This document shows, in pieces, positions 33,635-45,900 of a DNA stretch of 64,000 nt. A model generated the notes under the pieces. The model saw nothing but the letters and a program-made list of their open reading frames with translations, searched no databases and had not been told where the DNA came from. Location of the stretch: contig CAJINV010000004.1 of NCBI GenBank assembly GCA_905178155.1, forward strand, positions 218,969 through 282,968, read 5' to 3'. Position 1 is the first letter of the stretch. Every line of letters starts with the position of its first letter. Both the position numbers and the translations under genes were made by a program. Source of the stretch: Amoebophrya sp. A120 (Eukaryota; Sar; Dinophyceae; Syndiniales; Amoebophryaceae).

Positions 33635-36600
33635 ATGCGAGTTGGGTGCTTCTGCTTTTTGTTTTTCTTTCGGATGGCCTTCGTTCAGGGCCACATTCTA
33701 AACAACGACGAGGAGCGTTATGCGCAGCGATTCCTGGCGCAGTCCGAAGCGAGTGCGCGCGATATGGATTTTTGAGATGTTCCAGTCTTTGCTGTATACA
33801 TGATTTGTCATAGTTAGTTGATACTACAAGCAGCAGAAGCAGGACGAACATCAGATGAAGCTGCTTCGCGTGGCGAATTCTCGAAGGGCAAACAGGGTCG
33901 CAAATCTGTGCCGAATTTGTGGCGTGCGGCGTCTGTAATGCAAGAGGCTGGCTCCGTCCTCGCAAATTCTATTTCTAAATCATGTAACAGCTGACAGCGT
34001 AAGACCGCTTGCGAACTCCATATGGGCGGCGCTCAACGTCGGCGGCGAAAACATGCCGCCACGGCCTTACATTGTGCAGTACGGTCTTTTATGCGCTGCA
34101 AATACTTAGGTCTGGGTCTGAAACGGCTGACAAGAAGTAGTGTGCAACTTATGATGCTGCTTAAATAAGGACTCCAAAAAAATCAGCATTGCCTGAGCAG
34201 CAAAACCAAAACAAAGTCCATTCTTGCTATGTGGGTAAGGATTTTATTCCCATGCGGGATAGGCATCAAGAAACACCCAGTAGAAAGTCTGTGATGCTAG
34301 GGCGTAAGTTATAGACGTCATGGGTCGTCATGCAAAATGTTCATGGCGTGCAACTGCAAGCGCCAGCGAGCTTCCAGACCCAGACATGTTCGGACTCGAT
34401 ATCTTTGGGGATCCTGTAAAATATTCTACGACCCCGACCTGGAGTTTCGGAAGATTCCGAAAACTCTCGCCCCGAGGCCCGATAGTGTGGTATGCATTGC
34501 AAATATCGATCTGGGTCTGGAATAAGAGTGCCGGACTTGTCATTCTTGCTTGACATGACTCCAGTACATACAATGATGCATGGGCACGAAAAAAAGATCA
34601 CCCTGCCTGCTATACAAAAGCACACTTTATTGCGAAGAAGAAAAACTAGTACGCATCGCATGGCAGCCGCAGCCAAAAAAATTTCCATGCTAAATAAAAC
34701 ACTTCGCTGCTTAATGCAATTCGCTCCTCATTCACAGTGCACCTCTACAACCTGCGAGATCCAGACATGTTTGCATTTGATACGTGGAGAAGGTTTACCA
34801 AATCGGCGGCGAGCCGGACAATGCCGAGGCGGACAAGGAGTGCGGTATCATGAGGAAAAATCCACCCTCCCCAAATTAAAATCGCACGAGCAAGCCCATC
34901 TGTGTTGGTGATTTGTGTCATCTGCAAGTGCCTCCGATTTGCATACTGGGAAAGTAGCAAGTAGAGCAGAAGATGAAAGCCCTGGGCCGATTAGCTGTAG
35001 TGTTACGCTTTTGCAACCTAGAGCAGCAAGCTCTATCGTACTGAAGGGGTGCTAGCCTTCGGGAAACTTATACAGGCCTAGCACACGATGCGACCTCCAG
35101 TGGCGTGCTGCAAGGCAAAGTTGATCCGTGTAGACGAGAGGTCGCGAATTACAATTCCCTGTTGAGTATTCGGAGGGAGGATGTATGGGAGTGCCAGGAT
35201 CGAAATCTTCAAAGTTGAAATAGCTTGTTATGCATAAAACCGATACCATTACCATTCAGAAGCCCACATATCAAGTGGCGCGTGACAAATTTTCCGAGCA
35301 CCGGATTCCAACTTGTCATCCTGTTTGGGGACAGAAGACTGCTTGCGTCGTGCTACTTTAGCAGCTCTATTTCAAACCCTAAACAGGCTCACAATCGGCC
35401 TCGCTTGCCATCCCGGCAAGACAACCGCTTCATGCCTTGCATTTTATACATGACAAATCATTTTTTCAACTTTGTCGATTTCAAACCTGACGCTTCCATA
35501 GGATGGTCCCTCATGATATGCGCACTGCAGTGCTTTCGCGAGCCGGCGTGCAACGCGTACGCGCGACCCATTCGCGACACTACGTGCTGCGTATTATTTA
35601 TCAGAGTGTCACCAGGTTCGAAGTTGACAGAGTTGAAATAATTTGCGACGCATAGACTGGCATGCATCCCCTGCCATGCAGCGAGGACGAAATTTAGTGC
35701 CGATTGTAAGCCTGCTCAGACGAGAAGTTATTTGTAAAGATAATCGGGCAGCATATCGCCCAATTCCAGTTTTCCCCAATTAGCATGACGAATTGGAATG
35801 TTTCGGCACTGCCGAAATTGGGCATGTGGCGCTCAGAACTTGAAGGCTCGACAGCTGTGGGAGATTCAAAAATATCAATATGCATTTGCAAGTTATTTTT
35901 TAACTTTGTCGACTTCGGGCATGACGCTTCCAGACTCTTCGAACTTGCCGACTACGATCCCCGTGGTATCCACTGCAAACATGTCCTCTAGATTTGGAAA
36001 AGTGGAGGCGTTCTTGCTTGTCGTTCATTTCTGTACAAATATAGTCTGTATTTTTGCATCATGACCACCAGCAAGAAAAGCGCGGCGGCGGCCGCTCTTG
36101 TCATGCATTAAAAGCGCAGCTTCTGGTGCCTCTGGTACACATACGCACTGCGCATGAGGAAGTGTCCGAAGAAATTGTCATGCTTGGGGACTGCGCTTCG
36201 CATATATGTTCAATCGTCTTCGTCACCACTCAGAGTCAAAAGTTTCCGATCCCAACATGCTTGCAATGTATACGTGGGCGGGAGGTGCAAGAGTTCGGCA
36301 CCGACCATGAGCACCCGGATAAACAGACGCTGGATAAGGATTTTGTGGACCCGGATGGCTTTGAATATGACGACAACTTGGATCGTACCAGTGGCCCCTT
36401 TGCACTCGCGAACCGAGAGGTGGTGGATGGCGCGCGCTTTACGGCGCGCCTTTTTAAACTTGGCTACGAAGACCTAGGGGCAGCGGAAATGCAGCCGCTG
36501 GACGAAACCACGGGCGTGGTAAAGCATCGCGACCCCGGAGGGCAGCTCTACGACTGGGAGCAAAAATACACTGGCAGGCCCGACGTTGGCTGCGTCCGAC

Positions 36601-36641
36601 TCGAGAACACAGACCTCAGACCAAGCCCAAATCACCGAAGG
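33635..36641 (+). CDS. Gene 4: secreted PAN/Apple-like protein, 3' end not found
   Basis: Starts at ATG 33635 with a signal peptide (MRVGCFCFLFFFRMAFVQG), then HILNNDEERYAQRF. Exons: 33635-33762, 34028-34089, 34407-34490, 34788-34845, 35077-35183, 35506-35598, 35940-35966, 36278-36641. Three of the seven introns have identical 5-base flanks. Protein text runs ...SEASAREALNVGGENM, WGSCKIFYDPDLEFRK, then a PAN/Apple core CALQCFREPACNAYAR, and a long acidic exon (DHEHPDKQTLDKDFVDPDGF). One junction fails: exon 35077-35183 and exon 35506 are in different frames under precise excision. The gene runs into a B element whose far end is lost in GC-rich DNA. Likely an extracellular protein. Confidence 0.65.
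33763..34022 (+). mobile_element. Introner family E
   Basis: Left TATGGATTTTTGAGATGTTC...TACATGATTTGTCATAG; right AAATCATGTAACAGCTGACA...GCGAACTCCATA, matching the E copy at 15806. Flanks are weak (CGCGA / TGGGC). Excision joins SEASAR to EALNVGGEN in frame, just after the signal-peptide exon. Confidence 0.65.
34090..34401 (+). mobile_element. Introner family A, perfect 5-base duplication
   Basis: Left TATGCGCTGCAAATACTTAG then GTCTGGGTCTG; right CTTCCAGACCCAGACATGTT ... GATA. Flanks are identical TCTTT (34085-34089 and 34402-34406). Excision joins IVQYGL to WGSCKIFYDPD in frame. Confidence 0.9.
34491..34782 (+). mobile_element. Introner family A
   Basis: Left TATGCATTGCAAATATCGAT then CTGGGTCTGG; right GATCCAGACATGTTTGCATT then TGATA. 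Flanks are TGTGG / CGTGG (4 of 5). Excision joins LAPRPDSV to EKVYQIGGEPD in frame. Confidence 0.9.
34846..35071 (+). mobile_element. Probable introner family C (degenerate)
   Basis: Left TATCATGAGGAAAAATCCAC then CCTCCCC resembles the C end; right GGGGTGCTAGCCTTCGGGAA then ACTTAT is its rough inverse. Flanks are TGCGG / ACAGG. Excision joins DKECG to LAHDATSSGVLQ in frame. Weakest of the C calls. Confidence 0.5.
35184..35500 (+). mobile_element. Introner family B, perfect 5-base duplication
   Basis: Left TATGGGAGTGCCAGG with CGAAATCTTCAAAGTTGAAA; right TCAACTTTGTCGATTTCAAA ... GCTTCCATA. Flanks are identical GGATG (35179-35183 and 35501-35505). GT-AG ends are possible (GTATGG / CCATAG), but neither these nor precise excision fits the frame entering from 35077 and the PAN frame of the next exon. 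Confidence 0.9.
35599..35934 (+). mobile_element. Introner family B
   Basis: Left TATCAGAGTGTCACCAGG with CGAAGTTGACAGAGTTGAAA; right TTAACTTTGTCGACTTCGGG ... GCTTCCAGA. Flanks are TTATT / CTCTT (3 of 5). Excision joins TTCCVL to FELADYDPRG in frame. Confidence 0.8.
35967..36272 (+). mobile_element. Introner family A, perfect 5-base duplication
   Basis: Left TATCCACTGCAAACATGTCC; right TTTCCGATCCCAACATGCTT then GCAATGTATA. Flanks are identical CGTGG (35962-35966 and 36273-36277). Excision joins ADYDPRG to REVQEFGTDHE in frame. Confidence 0.9.
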
Positions 36642-36935
36642 TATGGAAGCGTCAGGCCCGGAATCGACAAAAACAAAGCTGAAGGAACTTTCGCCGCAGA
36701 AAACCCCTGCTAGCTGCAGCCCGAGTGTCTACCTAGGCGGAGCACCACCTATATCCCGCCTGTCATGCTGTTCGGGCAATAAAGAAGCTATGCGTTCTGT
36801 TGTCGTGCTCCTTTAGTAGCTCTATGTCTACCCCCGACTGACATGTCTACAGTGGGCCGCATTTTCCTGTTCCGCAAAGCAGGCGCTTTGTGCTTTGCAA
36901 TTATTCCAGATTGCAGATCACTACAAAGGGCCACA
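36642..36935 (+). mobile_element. Introner family B, right end missing
   Basis: Left TATGGAAGCGTCAGG with GGAATCGACAAAAACAAAGC; the interior CCTGTCATGCTGTTCGGGCA matches other B copies. Family similarity fades near 36935 (GCAATTATTCCAGATT), where the GC-rich island begins. Its left flank is GAAGG. The other half may lie beyond the island. Confidence 0.6.
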
Positions 36936-39900
36936 ATCGTTCCTTACCTCCAGGGAGGGGGGGCGCGGGGGCCTCGCTTGCCATCTCGTTTGATCTTGCG
37001 AAGATAAAACAGCTCCGAAAAAATAGTGTATAGCTGTCTGCCTGCCCTGCGCTTCATTACGACTGAAGTTCGTTGCCACTGCACTTCGTTCGTCCCTATT
37101 GTCTGCCATGGAGCTAGATCGCAAACTAGTACGCGAATTGCCTTCCCTGTGTTCCCACGCACATTGACGTCTCTGCCCTTTCGTCTTTTTCTTGTCGGTT
37201 GGCTTATCTCTGGAATACTTTTAGCGCTACGAGGCGGCCCCCGCGGGTTTTGCAGGGGCAGGCGTTTTTTGCTTTTTCCCGGCCAAGCGGCTGGCCGAAG
37301 CGGCTGGGCCAGCAGGAGTTTTGCAACTCTTGCGAGCCCCGGCGTTTTTTTTCCTACTTTCCGAGCCAGCCCCCGCGCTTACCGGCTGAAGGGCCGCACC
37401 CAGAAGCCCCCAGCTGTTTACTAACGTTAGGCGGATGCAGTGGCGGTTTTGGTCGGGCCACGCCCTAGAACCCCACGCACTCACCACGCGCAACTGGCCA
37501 CGTTCTGGCGGCATAGAACGCACGGGGCTCACGCGATTCAAGTGGCTGCGCCCGGCTTTTCAAGCCGGACCGCTATGATCTTCGCTTCGCACCGCACCGC
37601 ATTCCAAGCACTGTGATCGAGGTGGTGCGTGCGCGTTTCGTACTCGCAAACAAAAAAAGCTGACAGCCGCACACAGCAAGCCTCAGGCTATCTCTTTGTC
37701 GTTCAAGCATGCGCCCCGTGGTGCCGCACGCCTCCAGCTCGTCAGTCTAGTCTTTTATCTGTTATCTCGCGTTTTCTTCGGTCGCGCATGTCCAGTGGCG
37801 TCCGTAGCCCGTCCAGCCCCACGAGCTTTGCGCTCGACTCTGCAGCATGCACCCGCGCAAGAACACCTGTCACGCTTATACGGGCCGCCCCGCTTGCCAG
37901 CATCAGCATGCAAGCAGGCGCGCCCTAGATTCGGAGTGCGGAGCCCTCCCCAAGCGAAAGAAATACCCAACGCGCGGTTAGTGTAGATCCAGGGCGTACC
38001 TGTTGCGCCGCAAGTCAACCATAGAGCAGCTGCGTCGATTTCGCGCCCGGCATTGCCATAGAAGGAGAGACGTCAGCAGGCGCCGGCATCACAACGAGAT
38101 GAAACACCTATCCTGTGCAAATGTACTACGCATTATCGTGCCTGTTGTGCAATGTGGCGCAACCCCTAGAAGCATGCGACGGATTTTACCCTCGCGGGGC
38201 GAGTTTGCTCCTCCGGGTACACCGTTAGAACTGTTGCCGAGTTTATTTTTGGCCTACCTTTGCGCTGATTCCTACTACGCGCGCCACTGTTTCGTCAGAG
38301 ATTCTGCCCGTCCTTTGTTGCCTGCACGGCAGGAGCGCCCAGCCTTGTCCCTTCCGACGTAGGGGGCCACCGTGTGTAGGCCATGCTCATGCATCGCCCA
38401 GATTACAGTCCAGGTCTTGGCTTCATCCATTTGCGTAGAATTTTGCAAAGGGCTGAGCTTGTATATGTTACGCCTGGCGCCGCATTGGTCTGCGGTATAT
38501 CATATTGCGATACTTTTGCAATGCATAGCACCGCAAGGCCTACAGCGATCTTCTTGAAGATGGGAAAGACATGAAGAGTTGGGTAGTCGCCTCGATCCAG
38601 TCTGCTGACGCAGTGTGGTGGGGACAAGAGGAAGTGTCGGAAGAGTCAATAGAAAACGCAGCGGCACCAGATGGCGACCAGGAAGAGTCAATAGAAAGCG
38701 CATGGAAAAGCACACCCGCACCAACTACGCAAAACATTTGCCACACGCCCAAGAAAACGACGCGAAACGAAACAAGCTGACGCCAATGAGCGCCGGCAAA
38801 GGTGGGGCTTGGGGGCAGCGAGTAGAAGACCACAGAGCCGCCGGCGAGGTCGCTGAGCCTCCATACAAGCGCCGCCCATGCGGATGGATAGCTTCTGTGT
38901 AGTACTCCCACCTGAAAGCGCCAGCTGCGCCCTTTTGAGAATCCCCGCGCCGGGGCTTTTGCACTTGCAGGAGGGAGATCAGTAGAGAGCCCGAGACGAA
39001 ACACGGAGTAGAGCGGGGCGCCTTAATGCAGAGCGAAGGCGGCAGACGTGCCTTCTTTGCACCATCGCCACGATGAAGGCCGCTGCTGCCCCGAGCCTAT
39101 CCGCCCCGGGCATTATCCTGGCCCCGCTAGAGCGAAGATGGAGCCGGCGCCCACCGGCCTCACCAGAAGGCTTTGCGATGTCGTTCTCCGCGCGCGCCGT
39201 GTTTGCTTCGGTGGCCCATCCTGCGTCTAATCGTCACACGAAGCCCACCAACGGGCCTCCCTGTTAGAAGAGTGGGCGGAGCCGAGCCGCGTGCGGGCGT
39301 AGATAGGCCCCGCGTGTCAATCCTCCCGCCCGCCTGTGTAGGTGGAGCCCCTCTCGCATTCCTAACGGGGGGCGCCGCCACGTGCAGGCAACTGGGCGGG
39401 GCTCTCATGGTGGGGCAAATACTCCCCTGCCACTTGCGACGCAGCTATTATTTAGCGAGGGCGCCCAGAGCTATGGGTCTCATTTTGCCCAATTTATTTG
39501 AAGACGCCGCCAGGCCGGCCACCAAAGTCGCTGCTTCGCTTAACAAAAAAAAAACCAACAAACCGAAACGCCGCCAAAAGCAGCAAGCCCATCGATCCGC
39601 ATGCAATTGGCCCGACCTGGGGCGCCCAGCCAAGGGGTGGAGCCTGCCGGAGGCCCGAGCCGAGCGGGGCCACGGCATGCGGGGAGCAGGGTTTCGGGTT
39701 TTAAAGACAGGAAGACGCTGGCGCCGTGATATGTGCCGCCCCGCCCCAACGCCATGTGGGGCAGCGTTATGCGCACGGCGCGCTACTTGAAGAAAATAGC
39801 CTGGCCCTTTTGCTATCGGGAATGCGCGCAGGCACTGCAGTAAAATGGGGCCGGGCAGTCAAGAAAGCCGCTGGGACCCCACTACCCCCGCCGACGCGGC

Positions 39901-42900
39901 TACTACTGGCACCAGGCGGGCAACGGCAACCATTGGCAGGGCCGGCCTAAAAGTCTGTGGAATAGCCATCACAGCCACACAGCCTCCCGCCCTCCTCGGT
40001 ATTCGAGGCGTCAGGCCTCGCGTTGTAGCACGACCGAGGGAGCAGGGCAGGGGGCCGCCTGTGGAGCAGCCGCCCGCGGCCTTTCCCGCTTCCGGCAACC
40101 GGGGGCAATGTAGCACGCCATTGCCGCCCCCGCATGCCAGGGCAGGCGAGCGCAGTCGCGCCGCGGGATGGGGGGCTGGATGGTTATTTGACATCTTGGC
40201 GGCTTTCTTGTTCGCTCTGCGTGGAGTGTGCGGACCACTGGGCCCTTTCTGCTTTGTGTTTCGAGGATGGAGACCCCGGCCCGCTTGGCGCAGCTGCGAA
40301 CGCACGCGGGCCCGTCTGCTAGGCCTATTGCGCTATAATTTTTCCGAACAGTTCTGCAATTAGTCCGGACAGCGTAGTGTGAGCACGGTACAGGGCTGCC
40401 CGCGCGGCTGATAGACGGCGCGCCCGTATGGAGAGCACAACGCGCCGCCCAAATATCAAAGAGCCTGCGCACCGGCCGCGAGCAGCTGCAAGCGCGGCAA
40501 GCTGGATGCGGGTGGGCGGTGGCTTTGCTATCTAACGAAACTGGGCACCGCGCGGCGCATCTACTATGGTCCGCGCCTTGTGTCGGTTGGGCCTGTCCCG
40601 CCCGGCGTTGCGTTTAGGTTAGATCAGTGCAGGTCAGTGCCCTGGCTTGTCGTTCCCCTGCCCAGGCGGGCGCTTGTGTGGCGGAGTTGTCTGTCATTTT
40701 GCCAGGCGCAGGCCTTCGCGACGGCGAAGAAGTTTCCACGTCCGCCATGAGGCGCGGATCTGGTTGCACACACAGGCGAGACAGGCAGCCTGGTATGGGT
40801 TTCGGGCAGCGGGCAACCAAGCGCAAGAAGAAAACGCGGCTGCGCGATGGAGGGAGGGCTTCGCTGCCTGATGGGCGGGGGCGAGCGGTCTGTCGCCAGG
40901 GCCGGCGCCGTGGTGCGTGTTTCTGTCTGACGAGGCTGAGGTGGTAGGCAACAAACTAAAACTTGTGCGCCCAGATGCCCATACGCAGGCCCTACGGCAG
41001 AGCGGGAAGCAAAGCGAGGCAGGCGCGCCGCGTGCGACTCCGCTAGAGCTGAGGCGTGGCGCGTCCATGCGCGGCCCGATAGGCAAAGCGCGCAGGCGTT
41101 GAGCCCGTTCCCGCCCCAGAGGCACGATGGGCAAGCCCTTCAGGAGCCGGCCGCGCGAGGTGCAAGCAAGCACGCAGGACCCCCCGCATCGTGTCGGCGA
41201 GCGAGTTCCGCCATGGTTGCTTGGCCGATTGGCTCCCCCGCTGCCTCCTGCGGTTCATCGCGGCGGAGGTGCCGCCCGACCGCTTCTTTTTTGCGCGCCC
41301 GGGGATAGTTTCGGGGCGCGCCACGGGCATGCGCGTGGCCCTACAAGATTGCTTTTATCCGGGGCGTTCTGCGCCGCAGGGTCCGCCCCTTGTCCGCCAA
41401 TGCATACACGCACCAAAGGCGACAGCGCTAGTGGGGGGAGGGGCAGCGGGCAAGCGACCGCGCCATCGTCGTCATTATCTGCAGGCGGCCGCCGCCTTTC
41501 ACAGCGCGGGCGCGCACTAAGTAAGTGGAAGCGCCCCCCCCAGTTCTCGCGGGCGCCCTGCTTTTCGCAGGCAAGCGGCAGCGGCAGGGCTCGTGGTTCG
41601 GGAGGGGTCCCGCGGCCGGAAAAAAGGCCATGGGGTGCTGCCTATGTGGGGCTTAATGAAGCCGGGAGAGCCAGCGCGCCCGATTTTTGTGTCTGATTGC
41701 TTGGGCAAAGAGGCGCTTTTCCCTGTGCTTAACTCTTAAACAAATTGCAGCGCAACTACCTGCGTAGGTGGTCCGGGTGCTTCTTGCTCTTTGATGAAGG
41801 GTTGGACATGAATGGACAAAGTGACACAGGTCAGCCAGGTGCTTTGCAATGAGAACGCGGCCGAGTCTGGAAAGCGACAGGGCTGGCTTCCGTTTCCATG
41901 GCGTTTGGGCAGCTTTGCTTTAGTAGGAGGCCGCTTCTGATGGTGATGCTTTGCGCCCGGCCACTGTTTGCTTTTTAGAGGAGGAGGGCAAAGGAGCCCC
42001 TTGCTATGGTAGCATCTTGGCCGCTGGCGCTTTTGACTCATGGGGGGAGCAAATACGCTTGAGAGAAAAGCGGAACGCGCCGCGTCTTGCGTAGCGTTTG
42101 TTAGAAAGCGACGCCGTTGCGGCCCCAGCCGGCCAACCGACACCCATGGGAGTATGCGCGAAATGGGCGCGGCGCGTCTTTGATGTCAGGCGGGACCCGG
42201 CGCATCCTGGGCGGCGGTTATTCTGAGGAAATGAGCGTAGTTGCCTGCGGGCGCAGGCGACTTCGTTCGGGGTGGGGGTTGCTTGGCTTCTTGTAGATTC
42301 CACGAGAGAGGAGCGGGCGTGGCCCCCGTCCCTTCTTATTTGCCAGCATTCCAAGGCGCCCGGCGTTTTTCTATGAGAGTGACGAAGCGGCCCAATTGTT
42401 GCCGAGCCAAAAGCCTTCTACTTCGATCGCTTCTATTAAGGAGCCAGCGCAAAAAGTGTCGCCAAAACGCCCCGGCGGCATCGGGTTTCAGCAGGCTGCG
42501 GCGACGGCGGTGCGAGAGCATCCCTCTAAGGCAAGTAAGTAGCTTGGCCCGGCCTTGAACTAGCTGCGCCACCCAGTTTTGGTTTTGCCATAAATAAACG
42601 CGACACCAAATCAAGAACAAGGAGGAGGCTGCGGCCGGATCGCGGTGCTTGCCCCTCAGATGAAGACCGCGCCGATACTGCTGAGGGGCCCCCTTGTGAG
42701 GCCCCTAGACAAGTTGGCGGCGGTCGCCCTTCGCTTCCTTTAGTTTTTATTTTCGCCGCGGCTTGTCTTTGTCATGTGGATGCCTTCTGATGCAAGATCT
42801 GCGACGACCCTTCGGCGCCTTTCTTATTTAGTTCAAGGCGAGGCCAGCCCTTTTCCTGTACCTATTTGCCTGCGTACCTTTTGCGCGAACGCCGTTCGTA

Positions 42901-45900
42901 ACCCGACACGTGTGAAATGAAAACGGCCAACAAAATCAAAATCAGCAGCCTACTGCGGGGGCTAGATGGAAAAGGACCAAGCGCGTCGAGGTTTTTTGAA
43001 TCGGCAGCAGCTACGCCCCTTCTCCGGTCTCGTGTTTTGTTTCTCTAACTCGGGTTGCGTAGGGTTAAGGTGCTTCCGGGCTTGCAGGGTTGTTCCGGCT
43101 CTTGCCCATTGCAATCCGGCCTGCGCGCCCCCTCTGGGGGCGGCCGGTGGCCTCTATCTTCCGTAAAGGGTCAGCCGTCTTGCCAGTTCGAGGCCCCTTG
43201 CTGATTACCCAGTCAAGGGAGAAGCCCGGGCTCGCCTCCGCGCCGCCTCCCCCGGCCTGCGCTGCTTTTTGCAATTTCTGGGGCCTGCAGCAAGCCTTGA
43301 AACGCCTACCGGCTCGGCTGCGCCTCCGCTCCGAAGCAGAAAAAACCAAAAAAGCAGAGGGCTGCGCCCGTTGGCTTCCGGTGTTGTTGTTGCAGCTGGG
43401 GGCGTTGTAGATGGTCGCAGCGGTTATAAGGGAATGACAAAGCGCGCCGAGGTGTCAGCTCTTTGTATCTTTCTAGCCATTCCCCATCTGCCGACATGCG
43501 ATAAGATAGCGACGCAGGCCGGTCCGCCTGATGATCTTCGTACAAGAAACCGCACCCCTGTGGCAATGTGCAAAACGCCCAAGACGTTCGGACCGTGGCC
43601 ATTTTGGCGCAAGTGTAAACGGGTGGCCCCACTCGGATACCCAAGAAGGAAGAACCGCCCCGACCGGGTCGCCCTCCTACTTTGATGCGCTCGGGACTTA
43701 CACCACCCAGAACGCACGTCGAAGAGATAGGCAGGACGTTGCTCGTCTTCAAATAAAAGCGCACGGCCTGCCTTGTTTCCGATACAAAACCGGCCGGCTG
43801 TGTTTATTATTTTGCCCAGACTCCTCAAGCGCGCGGGGCCAAATTGTCAAGCGCGCAGGGCCGATCTCCCGCGTGCGCAAGGTAGAGCTTCCAAGCATGC
43901 AAGGAGGGACGCTCGCGCATTCTGCTCGGGAGGTCACCAATGGGGTCGTGATCGAGAGCAAGAAGAAAAGAGCACAAAGCGCAAAAAACCGATGGCGCAG
44001 GGGGGCGCTGCCGTTGGGATTCTCCGCGCCGACTTCTTGGGGTCGTTGAGATTCTCGGCAGCAATGGCGTAACTCTTGCCCACGGTCAAGCTCGCAAGGA
44101 TTTGGAGGCTGCGCTTCCTGGGATTCAGGCGTAAGGCGCTCGAGAATCGGCCCTACGCGCTTGGGAATTCGACAGCAGGCGCTTGAGAATTCTGGGCAAG
44201 TTAATGAAGTGCGTCGGAAATGGGGTCGGCCGTGCGTTTTTGTATAGGCCAGCAGCGTCTTTGTTGCTTATTTCTTCGCGTTGCATTTTGGGCGGAAAAT
44301 GGCTAGGAAGATACAAACGGGGCTGACACCTCCACGCACTTTTTCACTCCATTGGACGCGCGCGCTGCAGCCAGTTGTCCTCCGGTATGCCAGCAGCTGC
44401 CGGGGCTTGTTTTGTTTGGCAGCGTAGACGGCTATGGCAAAGCGCCAGAGGGTGAAGATCCCCCAGGTGGCCCGTCTCGTGCCGGCGCAATACTCGCAGG
44501 AAAGGCCGGCGCGGGGGCGGGGCGTTGATCTGGCCAGCTGTGGCCCGCTCAGTTTTCCCCCCGGGCCCGCTTTCTCGCTCCAGAACGTTCTGCTTCGGTG
44601 TCTGGCAGCTGTTACCGATTGGCGCCGCCCCCACTGGGGGCGGAAGTAAGTGCGACAGCGAGGTGCTCAGTCCGCTACGTTGGCTTGTTGGCTTTTCTGT
44701 CTGGCCTGCTTTGGAAGCCGTGCTAGTCGGTTTTGGTGGCTGCCATGCCTGGGCGCCACGCCGCAGCTTTTTCGTTCGGCCGCCCTGCCTCTTGTTGCAA
44801 TAATATCTCTAAAGCCCAGCGCGTCGGCTGCTGCTGCAAAGAAAAAAGAATGCGCCCGGGGATGAAAGCTTTTACGCCCTCCCCCAAGCGTCGACAATTC
44901 AGCCGGCGCGCGGGGCTTTTGTTCTGCCCAGCGCTGCGCCCCTTTCGTCTTTTTTTTTGTGCTGAAGGGCCGGAAGGGTTTTGGTTGTGCCTCGCGTGGG
45001 TTTTCTGCCTGGCGTGCGGAGTTTTGCTGGTTTGGCGGGCAGGCACCTCGACCCGTTTTCCCATCGAAGAAACCGCACGCGCCCCCAGCGTTTGCGAAAT
45101 CCCCCGGCGCCAGCCTTCCCGGCCGCTCAGAGAGGGGCGGCGGGGGCTGTATCGGCCAGGCGCCGCCATGTTCTGGCTGTGTGTCGTGCCCCTGCAAAGT
45201 TATTGCCCTGCCGGCCCTCGCCTGCAAGTTTGGTAGGTCATGACCTGGCCTGCTATTAGGCGCCCCGGCGAAGTTGGCGCCGAAACTTACAAACGGGCGG
45301 CACGCCCTCGCGGGTTTTGTCGCCAAATGGCGCCACGTTGCTCCGTCCGGTCGCAGCCCCCCAGGTGTTTCTCTCTCGGCCTGTGCTAGGTATGGGCCGG
45401 CGTGGTCTGACCTCGGGGTGTTTTGGATGTCGGCTTTGCGAGGTGGAGGAGGGTCGCGAGCACATTGCAAATGCTGGCGCCCTTCCCCATAGCTCCGACG
45501 AGTATGACGGCAAAAAAAGTTGCAGCCGGCAGGCCCGGGGCGCGCAAACGGTGAGGGCGCAGTGGCTTCAGAACGCGGCGCGCCCGCGGGAACCTCGGCA
45601 AAGCCGGGGCCCCCGCCCCCATCCATGCCCACGCCGTAGGCCCTATCGAAGATCTACTCTGCGGGCCCTGACGCGGTCGCCCAAGTTCACAAGCCGAACC
45701 GAGCGCGCTCCTGCGACCCACCAGAGCACGGCGGCGCCGCCCGGATCAGTTGGGCGCGAGCGGCCGGGCTGTGGTGTATGGCAGTTGCTTGGGCGGCGCC
45801 GGCGGATGCCATGCCCGCCCCGCGGGGAGGGCCCAAAGAAACGGCGCGGCCTATTGCCGGCTCCTTTGTGTGCGTGCGCGCCTGGGGCGCGCGACTTCCG

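Noticed and set aside
37026-45632. Many frames of 100-320 residues in the GC-rich island
   Set aside because: They overlap on both strands and in all frames, with Arg/Ala/Pro/Gly-rich text and no motif. I treat them as stop-poor composition, not genes.
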